A DNA stretch of 64,000 nt from Ureibacillus acetophenoni (GTDB taxonomy: Bacteria; Bacillota; Bacilli; Bacillales_A; Planococcaceae): contig NZ_OBQC01000009.1 of NCBI RefSeq assembly GCF_900220965.1, positions 1 through 64,000 of the forward strand, written 5' to 3'. Shown piece by piece: positions 44,492-54,573 of this stretch (position 1 is its first letter; the number at the start of each line of letters is the position of its first letter). The notes beneath the pieces were generated by a model. The model had not been told where the DNA came from. It was given only the letters and a program-made list of their open reading frames with translations, and made no database searches. The translations under genes were made by a program, and so were the position numbers.

Positions 44492-45589
44492 TCACTTGTT
44501 AATCTTTTCTACAGCATGAAACCCCTTCGTCTTCAAAAACCTCATATTATGCTCAAAGTTATTCATCGAATCCGAGCAATCGATATAATCCAAATTTAAA
44601 GAATTTAATATAGATCGTTCTATTTTTACAGAAACGATTAGTATTCTTTCTTCGTGCCCTGTTTCAGTGTTAAGGAATTCATCGTAAGCATGGATAATAA
44701 CTGTTTCTAGTGGAAGTAAGGCGAATAAATCTCTGGCGATGCGAAGGATACAGCTACAAACGTAATCTTGTTGCAGTTCATAGTAGCGGGTTTTGCTCAA
44801 TGGCTTTGTGGATAGTTTTCCTGTTTTCGTTAATTTCTTTTCTTCTTTTGGGATTAGTTTGTCTGAGTGAACATCAAATTCTACTTCCATGTATGAGGGG
44901 TCATCTGTAGAGAACTCAAAACCACTTCCGAATTCAGCTAAATCAGCTAGTGGGTCCATTTCTTCAAGCACACGGAAATATGTATTGATATCACCAGCGA
45001 GTACTTTCTTCGCTAATTCAACAAGCTCTTCCCATAATTCATAGGCTTTTTGATCTTCCACTTTTTCAATCTCAATTTGGTTTGCTAATTGAGTTCGAGC
45101 TTTCTCTTCTTTTTTAAATAACCGTTCAAAAAATCCTGGTTTGTAATTTTGATATTTTATCATTGCTTCTTTTTCTCTCGGACCGACCTCACCTAATTGA
45201 AAAGGGGGAGGACCAGACACAATACTTGACCAATTCACTTCATCGTCACATTCTTTATGAATTGACTTTACAAGTTCACATTGGTTTTCATATAACTCAA
45301 CTTCAAATTTTGCACGTTCAAGTTCTTGCTCTTTTTGAATCGCTCTTTCTATACTCTTTAGACGTTGATTTGTTTGATAGGCTCTAGTTTTATAAGATTT
45401 CCCAGATGTTTTTGTCGTAACATACGAAAGGCCTGATCCTGGGATTCCGATACTCGTTGTCCGTCTACCACTACTATTAATGCTGTAACGCATTCCTTTT
45501 CCGCCAAAACTTATTCCTGTACTTTTTTTACCTACATTAATTCTAACCCCTGGTGCAACTTTGAAACTTTTACGAAACCTTAAACCCAA
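44492..45589 (-). CDS. DUF4236-domain protein
   Basis: 365 residues. Residues 1-55 are the DUF4236 domain (MGLRFRKSFKVAPGVRINVG, GKGMRYSINSSGRRTTSIGIPGSG). A coiled Lys/Glu-rich stretch follows (about 70-100), then an unassigned region and a C-terminal domain with CSCILRIARDLFALLP. Function is unknown. TTG start with AAAGGA about ten bases upstream. Its 5' end touches the truncated LysE remnant. Confidence 0.78.
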   Translation of the reverse strand: MGLRFRKSFKVAPGVRINVGKKSTGISFGGKGMRYSINSSGRRTTSIGIPGSGLSYVTTKTSGKSYKTRAYQTNQRLKSIERAIQKEQELERAKFEVELYENQCELVKSIHKECDDEVNWSSIVSGPPPFQLGEVGPREKEAMIKYQNYKPGFFERLFKKEEKARTQLANQIEIEKVEDQKAYELWEELVELAKKVLAGDINTYFRVLEEMDPLADLAEFGSGFEFSTDDPSYMEVEFDVHSDKLIPKEEKKLTKTGKLSTKPLSKTRYYELQQDYVCSCILRIARDLFALLPLETVIIHAYDEFLNTETGHEERILIVSVKIERSILNSLNLDYIDCSDSMNNFEHNMRFLKTKGFHAVEKINK

Positions 45590-45638
45590 TAATAACCCAT
45601 CCTTTCTACTGTTATTATTTGAAATAATTCTTAGTAAT

Positions 45639-45971
45639 ATGTTCCGTTTAACAAACTGGAAAAGAAATAAACCTTTTACTGCTTATGCATCGACATTTTT
45701 CTTAACGATAACTAACCCAGTAACGATTTTATCTTTCATTGCAATTTTTTCAGGACTTGGATTATCAAATAATAATTCAAATAATCTTGGCCTAATATTA
45801 GTATTAGGAGTATTTTTAGGATCAGCATTATGGTGGCTATTGCTAAGTTACATAGCGGGAATTGTTGCGAACCGCTCAAATTTTTCTTTAAGATTTGTTA
45901 ATCGTCATTCAGGACTAACATTATTATTATTCGGCTTATATGGTTTAATGATAATTGGGTTTGAAATATAG
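45639..45971 (+). pseudogene. LysE/RhtB-family exporter, C-terminal remnant
   Basis: About 110 residues match the second half of LysE-type exporters: NKPFTAYASTFFLTITNPVTILSF, then LGVFLGSALWWLLLSYIAG and a final membrane segment. The first half (three helices, about 90 residues) is missing; upstream sequence belongs to the DUF4236 gene. It keeps its terminator but has no ribosome site, so I treat it as truncated. Confidence 0.7.
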
Positions 45972-45973
45972 GG

Positions 45974-46007
45974 AAAAAGCTTAACTAAATCAAGGTTAAG
46001 CTTTTTT
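45974..46007 (+). terminator. Terminator of the LysE remnant
   Basis: AAAAAGCTTAAC (45974-45985) pairs perfectly with GTTAAGCTTTTT (45995-46006). The gap 46008-46311 after it shows an imperfect GTTAC/GTAAC inverted repeat near 46235-46270 and no gene. Confidence 0.85.
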
Positions 46008-46311
46008 ATGTTATGTAAGAGAATCTATTTCGAAAACAGCACACTTCTATCCATAAGAAAATTCCGGTTGAAAAATTCTAATGTTTTGAAGAATTTAAAT
46101 CCTACCCACTATCTATACTAAGCGTAAAATTTTAAAATCAGGTTAAACTTCAAAATAGATATTCTTTTGAATAAACTGTTTATTTGTTTTCCGCTAATAT
46201 TCGCAAAATATTCATTGCAATTGAAGTGAAAAGAGGTTACTATTTCGAACGGTAGTATAGTGGTAACTTCCATTGTAAGCGCGCACATATTAAATCATCA
46301 GGAGGTTACAT

Positions 46312-47493
46312 ATGCAATATGTTATTTCGATTTTAGGTATTTTTATCGTATTGTTTCTAGCTTGGATTGCTAGCACCAATCGAAAAAAGATAAAAATTAA
46401 ACCAGTGATCACAATGATTATCATTCAAATTATATTAACTGTGATCTTGTTAAATACAGAATTTGGATTAATTATTACGAAAGGTATCGCTGCTGTATTT
46501 ACTAAGCTGCTTGAATTTGCGAACGAAGGGATTGCTTTCGTATTTGGTGGCTTAGCAAATGAGGGAGAGTCACCATTCTTCTTAAATGTTTTGCTACCAA
46601 TTGTATTCATTTCCGCATTAATTGGAATTCTACAACACTTACGAATTTTACCTTTCCTTATGAAATGGATCGGTTTTATTTTAAGTAAAGTAAACGGGAT
46701 GGGAAAACTTGAATCATATAATGCTGTAGCATCGTTAATGGTTGGACAATCTGAAGTGTTCATTACCGTGAAAAAACAACTAGGAATATTATCCAAACAA
46801 CGTTTATACACATTATGTGCTTCAGCGATGTCAACTGTATCAATGGCCATCGTCGGTGCTTACATGACAATGTTAGAACCAAAATATATTGTTACTGCTT
46901 TAGTGTTAAACTTATTTGGCGGTTTTATCATTGCTACATTGATTAATCCATATGATGTAGATCCAAAAGAAGATATATTGGAAGTTAAAGATCATGAAAA
47001 GCAATCCTTCTTCGAGATGCTCGGGGAATATATCATGGATGGTTTTAAAGTTGCCATTGCCGTTGGAGCCATGTTAATTGGTTACACTGCTTTAATTGCA
47101 GGGTTTAATTATTTGTTTGAGCTAGTGATCAATATTTCTTTCCAAGAACTTTTAGGTTATATCTTTGCTCCAGTTGCCTTCATTATGGGGATTCCACTAT
47201 CTGAGGCTGTGAGTGCTGGTTCTTTAATGGCCACTAAATTAGTGACAAACGAATTTGTTGCGATGTTAGATTTATCTGGAGGGAATTATGAATTTAGCGA
47301 ACGTACAATGGGTATTCTTTCTGTATTCTTAGTATCCTTTGCCAACTTCGCATCAATTGGTATTATTGCCGGAGCTGTTAAGGGGCTCAATGAAAAGCAA
47401 GGAAATACAGTCGCGCGTTTTGGTTTGAAACTTTTATACGGTGCCACACTTGTCAGCGTTCTTTCATCAATCATTGTTAGTTTAGTTATTTAA
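46312..47493 (+). CDS. nupC: Concentrative nucleoside transporter NupC
   Basis: 393 residues, the length of Bacillus NupC, with about ten membrane segments. Family landmarks are [32 protein letters not shown] and [10 protein letters not shown]. It imports pyrimidine (and possibly other) nucleosides by cation symport. AGGAGGT lies six bases before the ATG. It is monocistronic, with its own terminator. Confidence 0.92.
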   Translation: MQYVISILGIFIVLFLAWIASTNRKKIKIKPVITMIIIQIILTVILLNTEFGLIITKGIAAVFTKLLEFANEGIAFVFGGLANEGESPFFLNVLLPIVFISALIGILQHLRILPFLMKWIGFILSKVNGMGKLESYNAVASLMVGQSEVFITVKKQLGILSKQRLYTLCASAMSTVSMAIVGAYMTMLEPKYIVTALVLNLFGGFIIATLINPYDVDPKEDILEVKDHEKQSFFEMLGEYIMDGFKVAIAVGAMLIGYTALIAGFNYLFELVINISFQELLGYIFAPVAFIMGIPLSEAVSAGSLMATKLVTNEFVAMLDLSGGNYEFSERTMGILSVFLVSFANFASIGIIAGAVKGLNEKQGNTVARFGLKLLYGATLVSVLSSIIVSLVI

Positions 47494-47522
47494 AATTAAA
47501 TGTGAAGACCACTAAAATCGTC

Positions 47523-47558
47523 AAAAAAAGGGTGTCAAACTTATTGGCACTCTTTTTT
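47523..47558 (+). terminator. Terminator after nupC
   Basis: AAAAAAAGGGTGTCAA (47523-47538) pairs with TTGGCACTCTTTTTT (47544-47558) with wobble pairs. Confidence 0.8.
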
Positions 47559-47674
47559 GTATGTTTTATTTTAATGTCAGATAATTACAAAAGATGAAGT
47601 TTAATGGTATTATAGTAAAAACATCATATGAATTAACTCTCATGAATTTTACAAAATTGAAATGAGGGATTGTG

Positions 47675-47950
47675 ATGAAACACAAAGGGTTGGGATTTGT
47701 ATTAGGGATATCGTTATTGGTTGGTGCTGGAACTGTAGGAGAGGCATCTGCAAAAAAGTCAGTGAGTAAGGATGTAGCTAATTCTATAAAAACGGTACAT
47801 GAAAGGGAATTACTCAGCAGAACGATAGTGTCGTTTGAGATATGGAATAATCGTAAAACGGCCAACAAAAGAAAAACAGTGTATGAAAATGAATTGTCAG
47901 ATCGAACAGTGATTGCGGATGAAAATGAAGCCGAAGAAGTAACGGAATAA
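47675..47950 (+). CDS. Small secreted protein with an internal repeat
   Basis: 91 residues. A signal peptide (MKHKGLGFVLGISLLVGAGTVGEASA) is followed by a Lys-rich mature part with two related segments, KTVHERELLSRTIVSFE and KTVYENELSDRTVIADE, and an acidic tail. No family recognised. The ATG at 47675 has GAGGG six bases upstream; a GTG one codon earlier is less likely. Confidence 0.6.
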   Translation: MKHKGLGFVLGISLLVGAGTVGEASAKKSVSKDVANSIKTVHERELLSRTIVSFEIWNNRKTANKRKTVYENELSDRTVIADENEAEEVTE

Positions 47951-47966
47951 CCGTTGCTTTTTTTTG
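47941..47966 (+). terminator. Short terminator after the small secreted protein gene
   Basis: AACGG/CCGTT around AATAA, then GC and a long T-run. The stop codon lies in the loop. Confidence 0.6.
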
Positions 47967-48055
47967 TGGGTAAATTAAAGATACAATATAGTTTCTAAAT
48001 AGATTATAATCATTATTTGAGAATAATTAAAATAAATAACAAAAAAGGGAATGAA

Positions 48056-49763
48056 ATGATGAAGTTAACAATATCTAAAAAAATGTGGCTTGGTTTTTCT
48101 TCTTTACTTACATTACTTTTGATAGTAAGTGCACTTAGTATGATTTTTCTATTTACTGTAACCGATAGATATAAAGAAATCATCAATGTAGATTTAAAGA
48201 AAGTGGATCTTGCAGAAGGTATTAAAGTCTTTTCAAAAAGATTTGGCGACGGCTATATTAGAATTTGTCATGTTCGGTGATGACGCAGCGATGCTTGGAG
48301 AAAACATGGCAATGGACAAATTTGAAAAAGGCATTGAAGAAGGAACAAATTATGCGAAAGCATTAATTGAAATGACGACAGATGAAGAATCTAAACAATT
48401 ATTACAAGTAATCCAAACAGAAACAGTAAAATTATTTGAATCAAATGAAAAAATAATTGAACTGAGAACAAATGGTCAAGATTTTACCAGCCATGCAGCA
48501 AACTCGGTAGAATTAAACACAAAGATCCTAGATACATTAGATCAATTGATTCTACTTCAGGAACAAAATTCAGCAAAGACCATAGAGACTCTTGAGGATT
48601 ATCAGCGCAATATGTTGTTATTTGTTACTGTAGTTTCATTGTTAAGTATAGTAGTTGGTTTATTGATTGCATACTTCATAAGTAGAGGAATTGCAAACCC
48701 TGTGAAGAAAATAACTACTGGATTAGAGGAAATTGCAGCAGGTAATTTACTAATTCAGCCGATACATATTAAAAATAAAGATGAAGTTGGCGTAATGGCA
48801 GCTACTTATAATAAGATGCTAGTGGATTTACAAAGTATTGTGTCAGGTGTCCGTGAATCATCTCTACAGCTTGCGGCAAATGCTGAGCAGCTTTCAGCGA
48901 GTGCTGAAGAAAGTTTAGCTTCTTCTCAAATGGTAGCGGTGACTTCTGAACAGCAAAAATCCTTAGGGAAACAGCAGGTAGAGTATATTAATCTATCTGT
49001 AAACTCATTGGCAGAGCTAAACGATAGTGTTGCACAAATTTCAAAGGACAATGAGGAAATGCTCAATGCAACGGATGGTGTGCAGACACTGGTTACAAAA
49101 GGTTCTGCTGTAGTTTCAAACGTGGCCAACCAAATGAATATGATTCATATTACGTTTGAGGAAGCAACAGATATTATGGAGAATATGGCAAAGCATTCAG
49201 ATGATATTCAAAAAGTAACATCACTTATAACTGACATTTCCGAGCAAACAAACCTTCTAGCTTTAAACGCTGCAATTGAAGCAGCCCGTGCAGGGGAATA
49301 TGGTAAAGGTTTTGCAGTAGTTGCTGAAGAAGTTCGTAAACTAGCAGAACAGTCGAAACAGTCAGCTTCCGAAATCGAAAGCATGATTAAACTAATACAA
49401 ACAGCTTCTAGTGATGGTGTAAAAGCAATCTCATCTGGAGGATTTAAAGTAAAAGAAGGGATAGTAAAGACTACTGAATCCCTACAAGTGTTTAGTAATA
49501 TAGAAGCTAGTGTTGGGGATGTTATTACTAGAGTTGAATCGGTGGCTAGCGCAATTGGAGAAATTCATGCTAAGGCTGAATCAATCACAAACAATGAAGA
49601 GCAAGTACAACAATTAGCTAAAAAAGCAGCAGAAAGTGCAAACGAAACAAACTCTGCAACAGAGGAACAATTAGCAACAACAGAGGAAATCACAACAAAT
49701 GCACAATCGTTAGCAGAACTTGCTGAAAAACTACAAAGTAAAGTGAATCATTTTAAAATATAA
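48056..49763 (+). pseudogene. Methyl-accepting chemotaxis protein with one frameshift
   Basis: A chemoreceptor with first membrane helix (residues about 8-32), a short extracellular part, a second helix, HAMP ([22 protein letters not shown]) and a complete signalling tip ([38 protein letters not shown], cited in part). The reading frame changes at the A5 run 48235-48239: frame 1 gives GIKVFSK then nonsense, frame 2 continues [10 protein letters not shown]. Four A instead of five would restore it. It may be an inactivated gene, an error in a homopolymer, or a slippery switch. The rest is intact. Confidence 0.85.
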
Positions 49764-49770
49764 AATAGGC

Positions 49771-49808
49771 ACGTCAAAACCCTAAGAAATAAGGGTTTTG
49801 GCGTTTTT
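49771..49808. terminator. Bidirectional terminator between the chemoreceptor and araC-type gene
   Basis: ACGTCAAAACCCT (49771-49783) pairs with AGGGTTTTGGCGT (49792-49804), then TTTTAC. Confidence 0.85.
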
Positions 49809-49825
49809 ACATTTTCCAAGTACTT

Positions 49826-50710
49826 TTAGTAGCTAAAGTTCTTCTTATACGCTAACGGAGTCATCCCCATAGAACTTCTAAATTCCTTAATAAAATAACT
49901 TGTACTATTAAAACCAACCTGGTAAGCAACATCGGTAATTGTGTAATTTTCTTGTTGTAATAGGGAGATGCTTTTTTGAATACGATAATCAATCACATAA
50001 TTGACAGGTGAACATTTTAAGTAACGTTTAAAATAGCGACAACATTCCGAACGGCTCAACTGGCCTGCACGAGCGATATCCTCTAGCTTTATCTTTTCTG
50101 CATAATGCTCATGGATCCAACTGAGCATTTGCTTCATTCTCTGACTTTTTACGATTTCTGTCTGAACATATTCTAATTTAAATCCGTTATCGATTAAATT
50201 TTTCCAAATGTATGTTAATTGCATCGTTATGTCCATTTCATAGTAAGGTGGAGTTTGCTCAATATATTGATAAATTTTTAAAATTGCCTCTAAAATGTTT
50301 TTCCCCCAGTTTTTCTGTGCATCAATGTATAAATAGGGTAAATTGGTCGCTTGAATATACGGTTTAACATACCTCGTAAAAAGCTCTGGAGACAAAATAA
50401 AATAAGGTGAAACATTTAGGCAAATATAGACACAGTCCGATTGCTCTTTATCTTTTGCCATGTGTAAGCATTCACTATTAATAAATAATCCATCTCCTTG
50501 TTTGACAGCAATCCATTCTTCATTCACTTGAAAAATAGCTTCCCCTTTAACGATGTATACAAATTGAATTTCATCATGCCAATGGAGTGGAATGTGGCCA
50601 TGTATATGTTGATTGATGGTCGTTTTATAACATGCAATTGGCAAAACGACTGTTTGATGCTTCGTTAATTCTTTTAAATTTTCATCAATTAAGAAGTTTT
50701 TCATTTGCAT
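49826..50710 (-). CDS. AraC-family transcriptional regulator with cupin domain
   Basis: 294 residues. The N-terminal half is a cupin-like sensor (HIPLHWHDEIQFVYIVKGEA). The C-terminal double helix-turn-helix is typical: KLEDIARAGQLSRSECCRYFKRYL and YTITDVAYQVGFNSTSYFIKEFRSSMG. The ATG at 50710 follows GAGG with eight bases; a GTG three codons earlier overlaps that site. It is divergent from the carbamoylase/diaminopropionate operon and probably regulates it (inference from position). Confidence 0.9.
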   Translation of the reverse strand: MQMKNFLIDENLKELTKHQTVVLPIACYKTTINQHIHGHIPLHWHDEIQFVYIVKGEAIFQVNEEWIAVKQGDGLFINSECLHMAKDKEQSDCVYICLNVSPYFILSPELFTRYVKPYIQATNLPYLYIDAQKNWGKNILEAILKIYQYIEQTPPYYEMDITMQLTYIWKNLIDNGFKLEYVQTEIVKSQRMKQMLSWIHEHYAEKIKLEDIARAGQLSRSECCRYFKRYLKCSPVNYVIDYRIQKSISLLQQENYTITDVAYQVGFNSTSYFIKEFRSSMGMTPLAYKKNFSY

Positions 50711-50819
50711 GTCATCCACCTCAATATATTTATATTTTTCTATTCAATATTAGTATTAATTTTAAGAATATTCAATTAACATGATATTATCGTTACATTT
50801 ATTTAAAGGGGATAGATAT

Positions 50820-52073
50820 ATGAAAGCTACTAACATACCTCAAACAATCAACTCTGCACGTCTACTTTCACGACTTCAAGAACTCGGACGTATTGGTCTT
50901 GATAATGACAATATACGTACAAGATTAGCAGCTACAGATGAAGATAAAGCTGGACGTGACCAATTAATTAGTTGGATAAAAGAAGCGGGTTTGGAAGTTG
51001 AAATTGATAGAATTGGTAATATATTTGGAATTTGGACTACAGAAGAAAATAAATATGAAAAACCAATTATGCTAGGTTCGCACATCGACACTGTTATTAA
51101 CGCTGGAATGTATGACGGCTGTTATGGGGTGCTTTCAGGACTTGAGGTAATCAAAACTTTGCAGGAGAAAAGGTTTAAACCAGCTCGTCCAATCGCAGTT
51201 GCCGCATTTACAAATGAAGAAGGTGTTCGCTATCAGCCTGATATGATGGGTTCTCTTGTATATGCTGGTGGGCTTTCTGTTGAAGATGCACTTAATTCAA
51301 TAGGTACGGATGGCACTGTATTAGGTAAGGAACTTGAGCGTATTGGTTACGCAGGTTCGAAGGAGCCTGGTTTTATTAAACCTCACGCATACATTGAGCT
51401 TCATATTGAACAAGGTCCGATTTTAGATAAAGAAGGGACTCCAATTGGAGCGGTTGAAAATCTACAAGGAATTTCATGGCAACGTATTACGATTACAGGG
51501 GTTGCAAACCATGCTGGTACGACACCAACTGAAATGCGTCATGATGCAGGACTTGCGGCAGCGCGGGTGATCACTTATTTAAGAAATCGTGCTAATGCTT
51601 CAAATGGACAAACTGTAGCAACAGTTGGGACGATTTGTTTTGAACCCAATGCAGTAAATGTAGTTCCAGCTTTAGCAACATTTACAGTTGACTTACGTAA
51701 CCCGAACGAAGAGAGATTACAACAGGAAGAAGAAGCACTTGCAAACTACCTTAAAGAACTAGCGGCAGTAGAGGAAGTAACGATTTCAACTGAGCAACTC
51801 GTTCGGTTTTCACCAGTTACTTTCGATGAAAAGATCGTAAACGTGATTGAAGAAGCTGCTAGTAAACAAGGACTTCCATCAAAAAGAATGACATCTGGCG
51901 CGGGCCACGATGCACAAATGATTGCACGAATTTGTCCAACTGCGATGATCTTCGTTCCAAGTGTTGATGGGATAAGCCACAATCCTAAGGAATACACGAA
52001 AGACACAGATTTGGTAGCTGGAGCGAATGTATTACTTAATGTGGTGAGTAATCTTACAGGTATAGAAGAGTAA
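50820..52073 (+). CDS. Zn-dependent amidase/hydrolase of the allantoate amidohydrolase/N-carbamoylase group (M20)
   Basis: 417 residues. The motifs of the hydantoinase/carbamoylase (AllC/HyuC/beta-ureidopropionase) group are GSHIDTVINAGMYDG, FTNEEGVRYQPDMMGS, ELHIEQGPILD, NHAGTTPTEMRHDAG and SGAGHDAQMIA. It cleaves N-carbamoyl or ureido groups from amino acids in the cytoplasm. An upstream in-frame ATG at 50781 has no ribosome site; AAAGGGG precedes the ATG used. First gene of an operon with an M20D hydrolase and diaminopropionate ammonia-lyase. Confidence 0.88.
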   Translation: MKATNIPQTINSARLLSRLQELGRIGLDNDNIRTRLAATDEDKAGRDQLISWIKEAGLEVEIDRIGNIFGIWTTEENKYEKPIMLGSHIDTVINAGMYDGCYGVLSGLEVIKTLQEKRFKPARPIAVAAFTNEEGVRYQPDMMGSLVYAGGLSVEDALNSIGTDGTVLGKELERIGYAGSKEPGFIKPHAYIELHIEQGPILDKEGTPIGAVENLQGISWQRITITGVANHAGTTPTEMRHDAGLAAARVITYLRNRANASNGQTVATVGTICFEPNAVNVVPALATFTVDLRNPNEERLQQEEEALANYLKELAAVEEVTISTEQLVRFSPVTFDEKIVNVIEEAASKQGLPSKRMTSGAGHDAQMIARICPTAMIFVPSVDGISHNPKEYTKDTDLVAGANVLLNVVSNLTGIEE

Positions 52074-52097
52074 GTTTGTTGGAGGTAGAGTATAAAC

Positions 52098-53249
52098 ATG
52101 ATAGATTTGAAACAACAGTTAGTAGAATGGCGCTATCATTTGCATCAGTATCCTGAAACGGCATTTGAAGAAGTGAAAACTTCAGCTTATATTGCAGAAG
52201 AGCTGAAAAAGATGGGGCTAGAAGTTCATGGAAATATCGGTGGTACAGGTGTTGTCGCTAACCTTACTGTCGGAGATGGTAAGGGTGTCATTGGGTTACG
52301 AGCGGATATGGATGCATTAAATTTAAATGAAATAAAAGATCATCCATACCGTTCGCAACATCCTGGGAAAATGCATGCATGTGGTCACGATGGACATATG
52401 ACAAATCTACTTGGTGCTGCAAAACTGCTTTCAGAACGAAAAAACTTTAATGGAACAGTTCGATTTATTTTTCAACCTGCTGAAGAAATCGGTAAAGGTG
52501 CGGAAGCGATGATTAATGATAAATTGTTTGAACGCTTTCCAGTAGACGAAATTTACGGATTACACAATATGCCTAATTTACCTGTTGGGACGATTCACAC
52601 TCGACCAGGTCCAATCATGGCTAGTGAGGATAACTTTGTCATTCGTATTAAGGGAAAAGGCGCCCACGCATCGAGTCCACATATGAGTGTTGACCCCTTA
52701 GTTATCGCAGCAGAAATTATCCTTGCTCTACAAACAATCGTTGCGAGAAATCTTGACCCTATTGAAACAGCAGTGGTGTCATGTACAGAAATTCACACCG
52801 ATGGAATTAGAAATGCAATTCCTTCAAACGTGGAAATCAAAGGGGATACGAGAAGCTTTAAACTGGAAGTTCAAAAATTACTTGAAGATCGAATGAGAAA
52901 AATTTGCGAAAGCATTTGCGAAATGTATGGCGCTGAATGCGAGTTTGAATATACCCATGAATTTTCACCTACGATTAATTGGGATGAATGCAATAAGATC
53001 GCGACAATGGCTGCGCAAAACATTGTTGGTGAAAAAAATACAAACAGTGATTGTGCTCCATTTATGGCATCTGAGGACTTCGGTAAGTTTCTCGAAACCA
53101 TTCCGGGCTGTTTTGTTTTCCTAGGTGTTAAAAATGAGGGAGAGGAATTGATTCCTCTACACAACCAGCTCTATGATTATAATGATGAAGTTTTAGTGAT
53201 TGGTGCTGAATTTTTGGCAGAAATAGTTCAGATACGCCTTTCTAAATAA
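52098..53249 (+). CDS. M20D-family amidohydrolase
   Basis: 383 residues with RYHLHQYPETAFEE-like start, GLRADMDALNL, MHACGHDGHMT (metal ligands), QPAEEIGKGAEAM (catalytic Glu), IKGKGAHASSPH and MASEDFGKF. It probably hydrolyses N-acyl or amide derivatives of amino acids. GGAGG lies about twelve bases before the ATG, a long spacing. It is 24 bases after the carbamoylase-like gene and 23 before dpaL, so the three are one operon. Confidence 0.87.
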   Translation: MIDLKQQLVEWRYHLHQYPETAFEEVKTSAYIAEELKKMGLEVHGNIGGTGVVANLTVGDGKGVIGLRADMDALNLNEIKDHPYRSQHPGKMHACGHDGHMTNLLGAAKLLSERKNFNGTVRFIFQPAEEIGKGAEAMINDKLFERFPVDEIYGLHNMPNLPVGTIHTRPGPIMASEDNFVIRIKGKGAHASSPHMSVDPLVIAAEIILALQTIVARNLDPIETAVVSCTEIHTDGIRNAIPSNVEIKGDTRSFKLEVQKLLEDRMRKICESICEMYGAECEFEYTHEFSPTINWDECNKIATMAAQNIVGEKNTNSDCAPFMASEDFGKFLETIPGCFVFLGVKNEGEELIPLHNQLYDYNDEVLVIGAEFLAEIVQIRLSK

Positions 53250-53272
53250 TATAAGAAATGGGGTAAAACAAA

Positions 53273-54466
53273 TTGAAATTAGTTAAATTTGATCGCAAAA
53301 CTGAAGGGAAAACTGATATTCAATTTTTAAATTTGGAAGAAGCAAATAATGTTCACAAGTTCCATAAAAGCTTCCCACAATATGAACCGACACCGTTAGC
53401 TGTTTTAGACAATCTAGCAAAAGAGCTGGGAGTTTCAAAGATTTTCGTAAAAGATGAATCCTATCGATTTGGTTTAAATGCTTTCAAGGCATTAGGTGGA
53501 TCTTTTGCAATTGGACACTACCTAGCTGAAAAGTTAGAAATTAATCCAGATGAATTAACCTATGACAAGCTCGTTTCACCTGAAGTGAAAGAAAGATTAG
53601 GAGAATTAACATTCATTACAGCAACAGATGGTAATCATGGTAGAGGAGTAGCTTGGACAGCAAAACAGCTACAACAAAAATCAGTTGTTTATATGCCAAA
53701 AGGGTCATCTGAGGAAAGATTAAACCATATTAAAAACGAAGGTTCAGATGCATCCATTACGGAGGTTAACTATGATGATGCAGTTCGCTTAGCGGCGCAA
53801 CATGCAGAGCAGAATAACTGGGTACTAGTTCAAGATACGGCTTGGGAAAACTACGAAGAGATTCCGAAGAAAATTATGCAAGGATATATTACGATGGCCT
53901 TTGAAGCTTATGAACAGCTTAAAGAATCAGGCGAAAAGCCAACTCATATCTTTATCCAAGCAGGCGTGGGGTCAATGGCAGCGGCAGTTCAAGGCTTCTT
54001 TGCAAATGTATATGGAGACGACCGTCCAATTACAGTTGTCGTGGAACCAGATAAAGCAGATTGCATATTTAAAACAGCCGAAGCCAATGATGGAACGTTA
54101 CATTTCGTAAAAGGCGACATGGATACAATTATGGCGGGACTAGCATGCGGTGAACCAAGTACGCTAGGTTGGGAGATTTTAAAGGATTATGCCGATGCAT
54201 TTCTATCATGTCCTGACAATATCGCGGCCCAAGGAATGAGAATTTTAGCTGCGCCTATCAAAGATGATGCGCAAGTAATTTCAGGTGAATCTGGTGCAGT
54301 TGGAGTAGGTGCTGTTAGTGAACTCGTTAGAAAAAGTGAATACGCACAACTAAAAGAACAACTACAAATTAATTCCGACTCAAAGATTTTATTCTTCAGC
54401 ACAGAGGGCGATACAGATGCTGAACATTTTAAAAAGGTAGTTTGGGATGGAGCGTATTCCGTTTAA
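53273..54466 (+). CDS. dpaL: 2,3-diaminopropionate ammonia-lyase
   Basis: 397 residues, PLP enzyme of the YgeX/DpaL type, which converts 2,3-diaminopropionate to pyruvate and two ammonia. The PLP lysine is Lys72 in RFGLNAFKALGGSFA; TATDGNHGRGVAW and IFIQAGVGSMAAAVQGFF are typical. TTG start with GGGGT upstream. Together with carbamoylase and M20 hydrolases it suggests use of carbamoylated, acylated or oxalylated diaminopropionate, comparable to the E. coli yge cluster (family knowledge; inference for this strain). Confidence 0.92.
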   Translation: MKLVKFDRKTEGKTDIQFLNLEEANNVHKFHKSFPQYEPTPLAVLDNLAKELGVSKIFVKDESYRFGLNAFKALGGSFAIGHYLAEKLEINPDELTYDKLVSPEVKERLGELTFITATDGNHGRGVAWTAKQLQQKSVVYMPKGSSEERLNHIKNEGSDASITEVNYDDAVRLAAQHAEQNNWVLVQDTAWENYEEIPKKIMQGYITMAFEAYEQLKESGEKPTHIFIQAGVGSMAAAVQGFFANVYGDDRPITVVVEPDKADCIFKTAEANDGTLHFVKGDMDTIMAGLACGEPSTLGWEILKDYADAFLSCPDNIAAQGMRILAAPIKDDAQVISGESGAVGVGAVSELVRKSEYAQLKEQLQINSDSKILFFSTEGDTDAEHFKKVVWDGAYSV

Positions 54467-54474
54467 GTTAATTT

Positions 54475-54511
54475 AGCTAGGTTCCTTTAGAGCGGGCCTA
54501 GCTTTTTTATT
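54475..54511 (+). terminator. Terminator after dpaL
   Basis: AGCTAGG (54475-54481) pairs with CCTAGCT (54497-54503), extended by TCC/GGG, then TTTTTA. Confidence 0.78.
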
Positions 54512-54573
54512 TTATTATCCATATCTATTATAATTACTAGAATAGTATTTTTTTCCACAAAGGGGGAATGGAA

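Noticed and set aside
46008-46311. Purine-type riboswitch before nupC
   Set aside because: I looked for the paired loops and core of purine riboswitches and saw only an imperfect GTTAC/GTAAC repeat.
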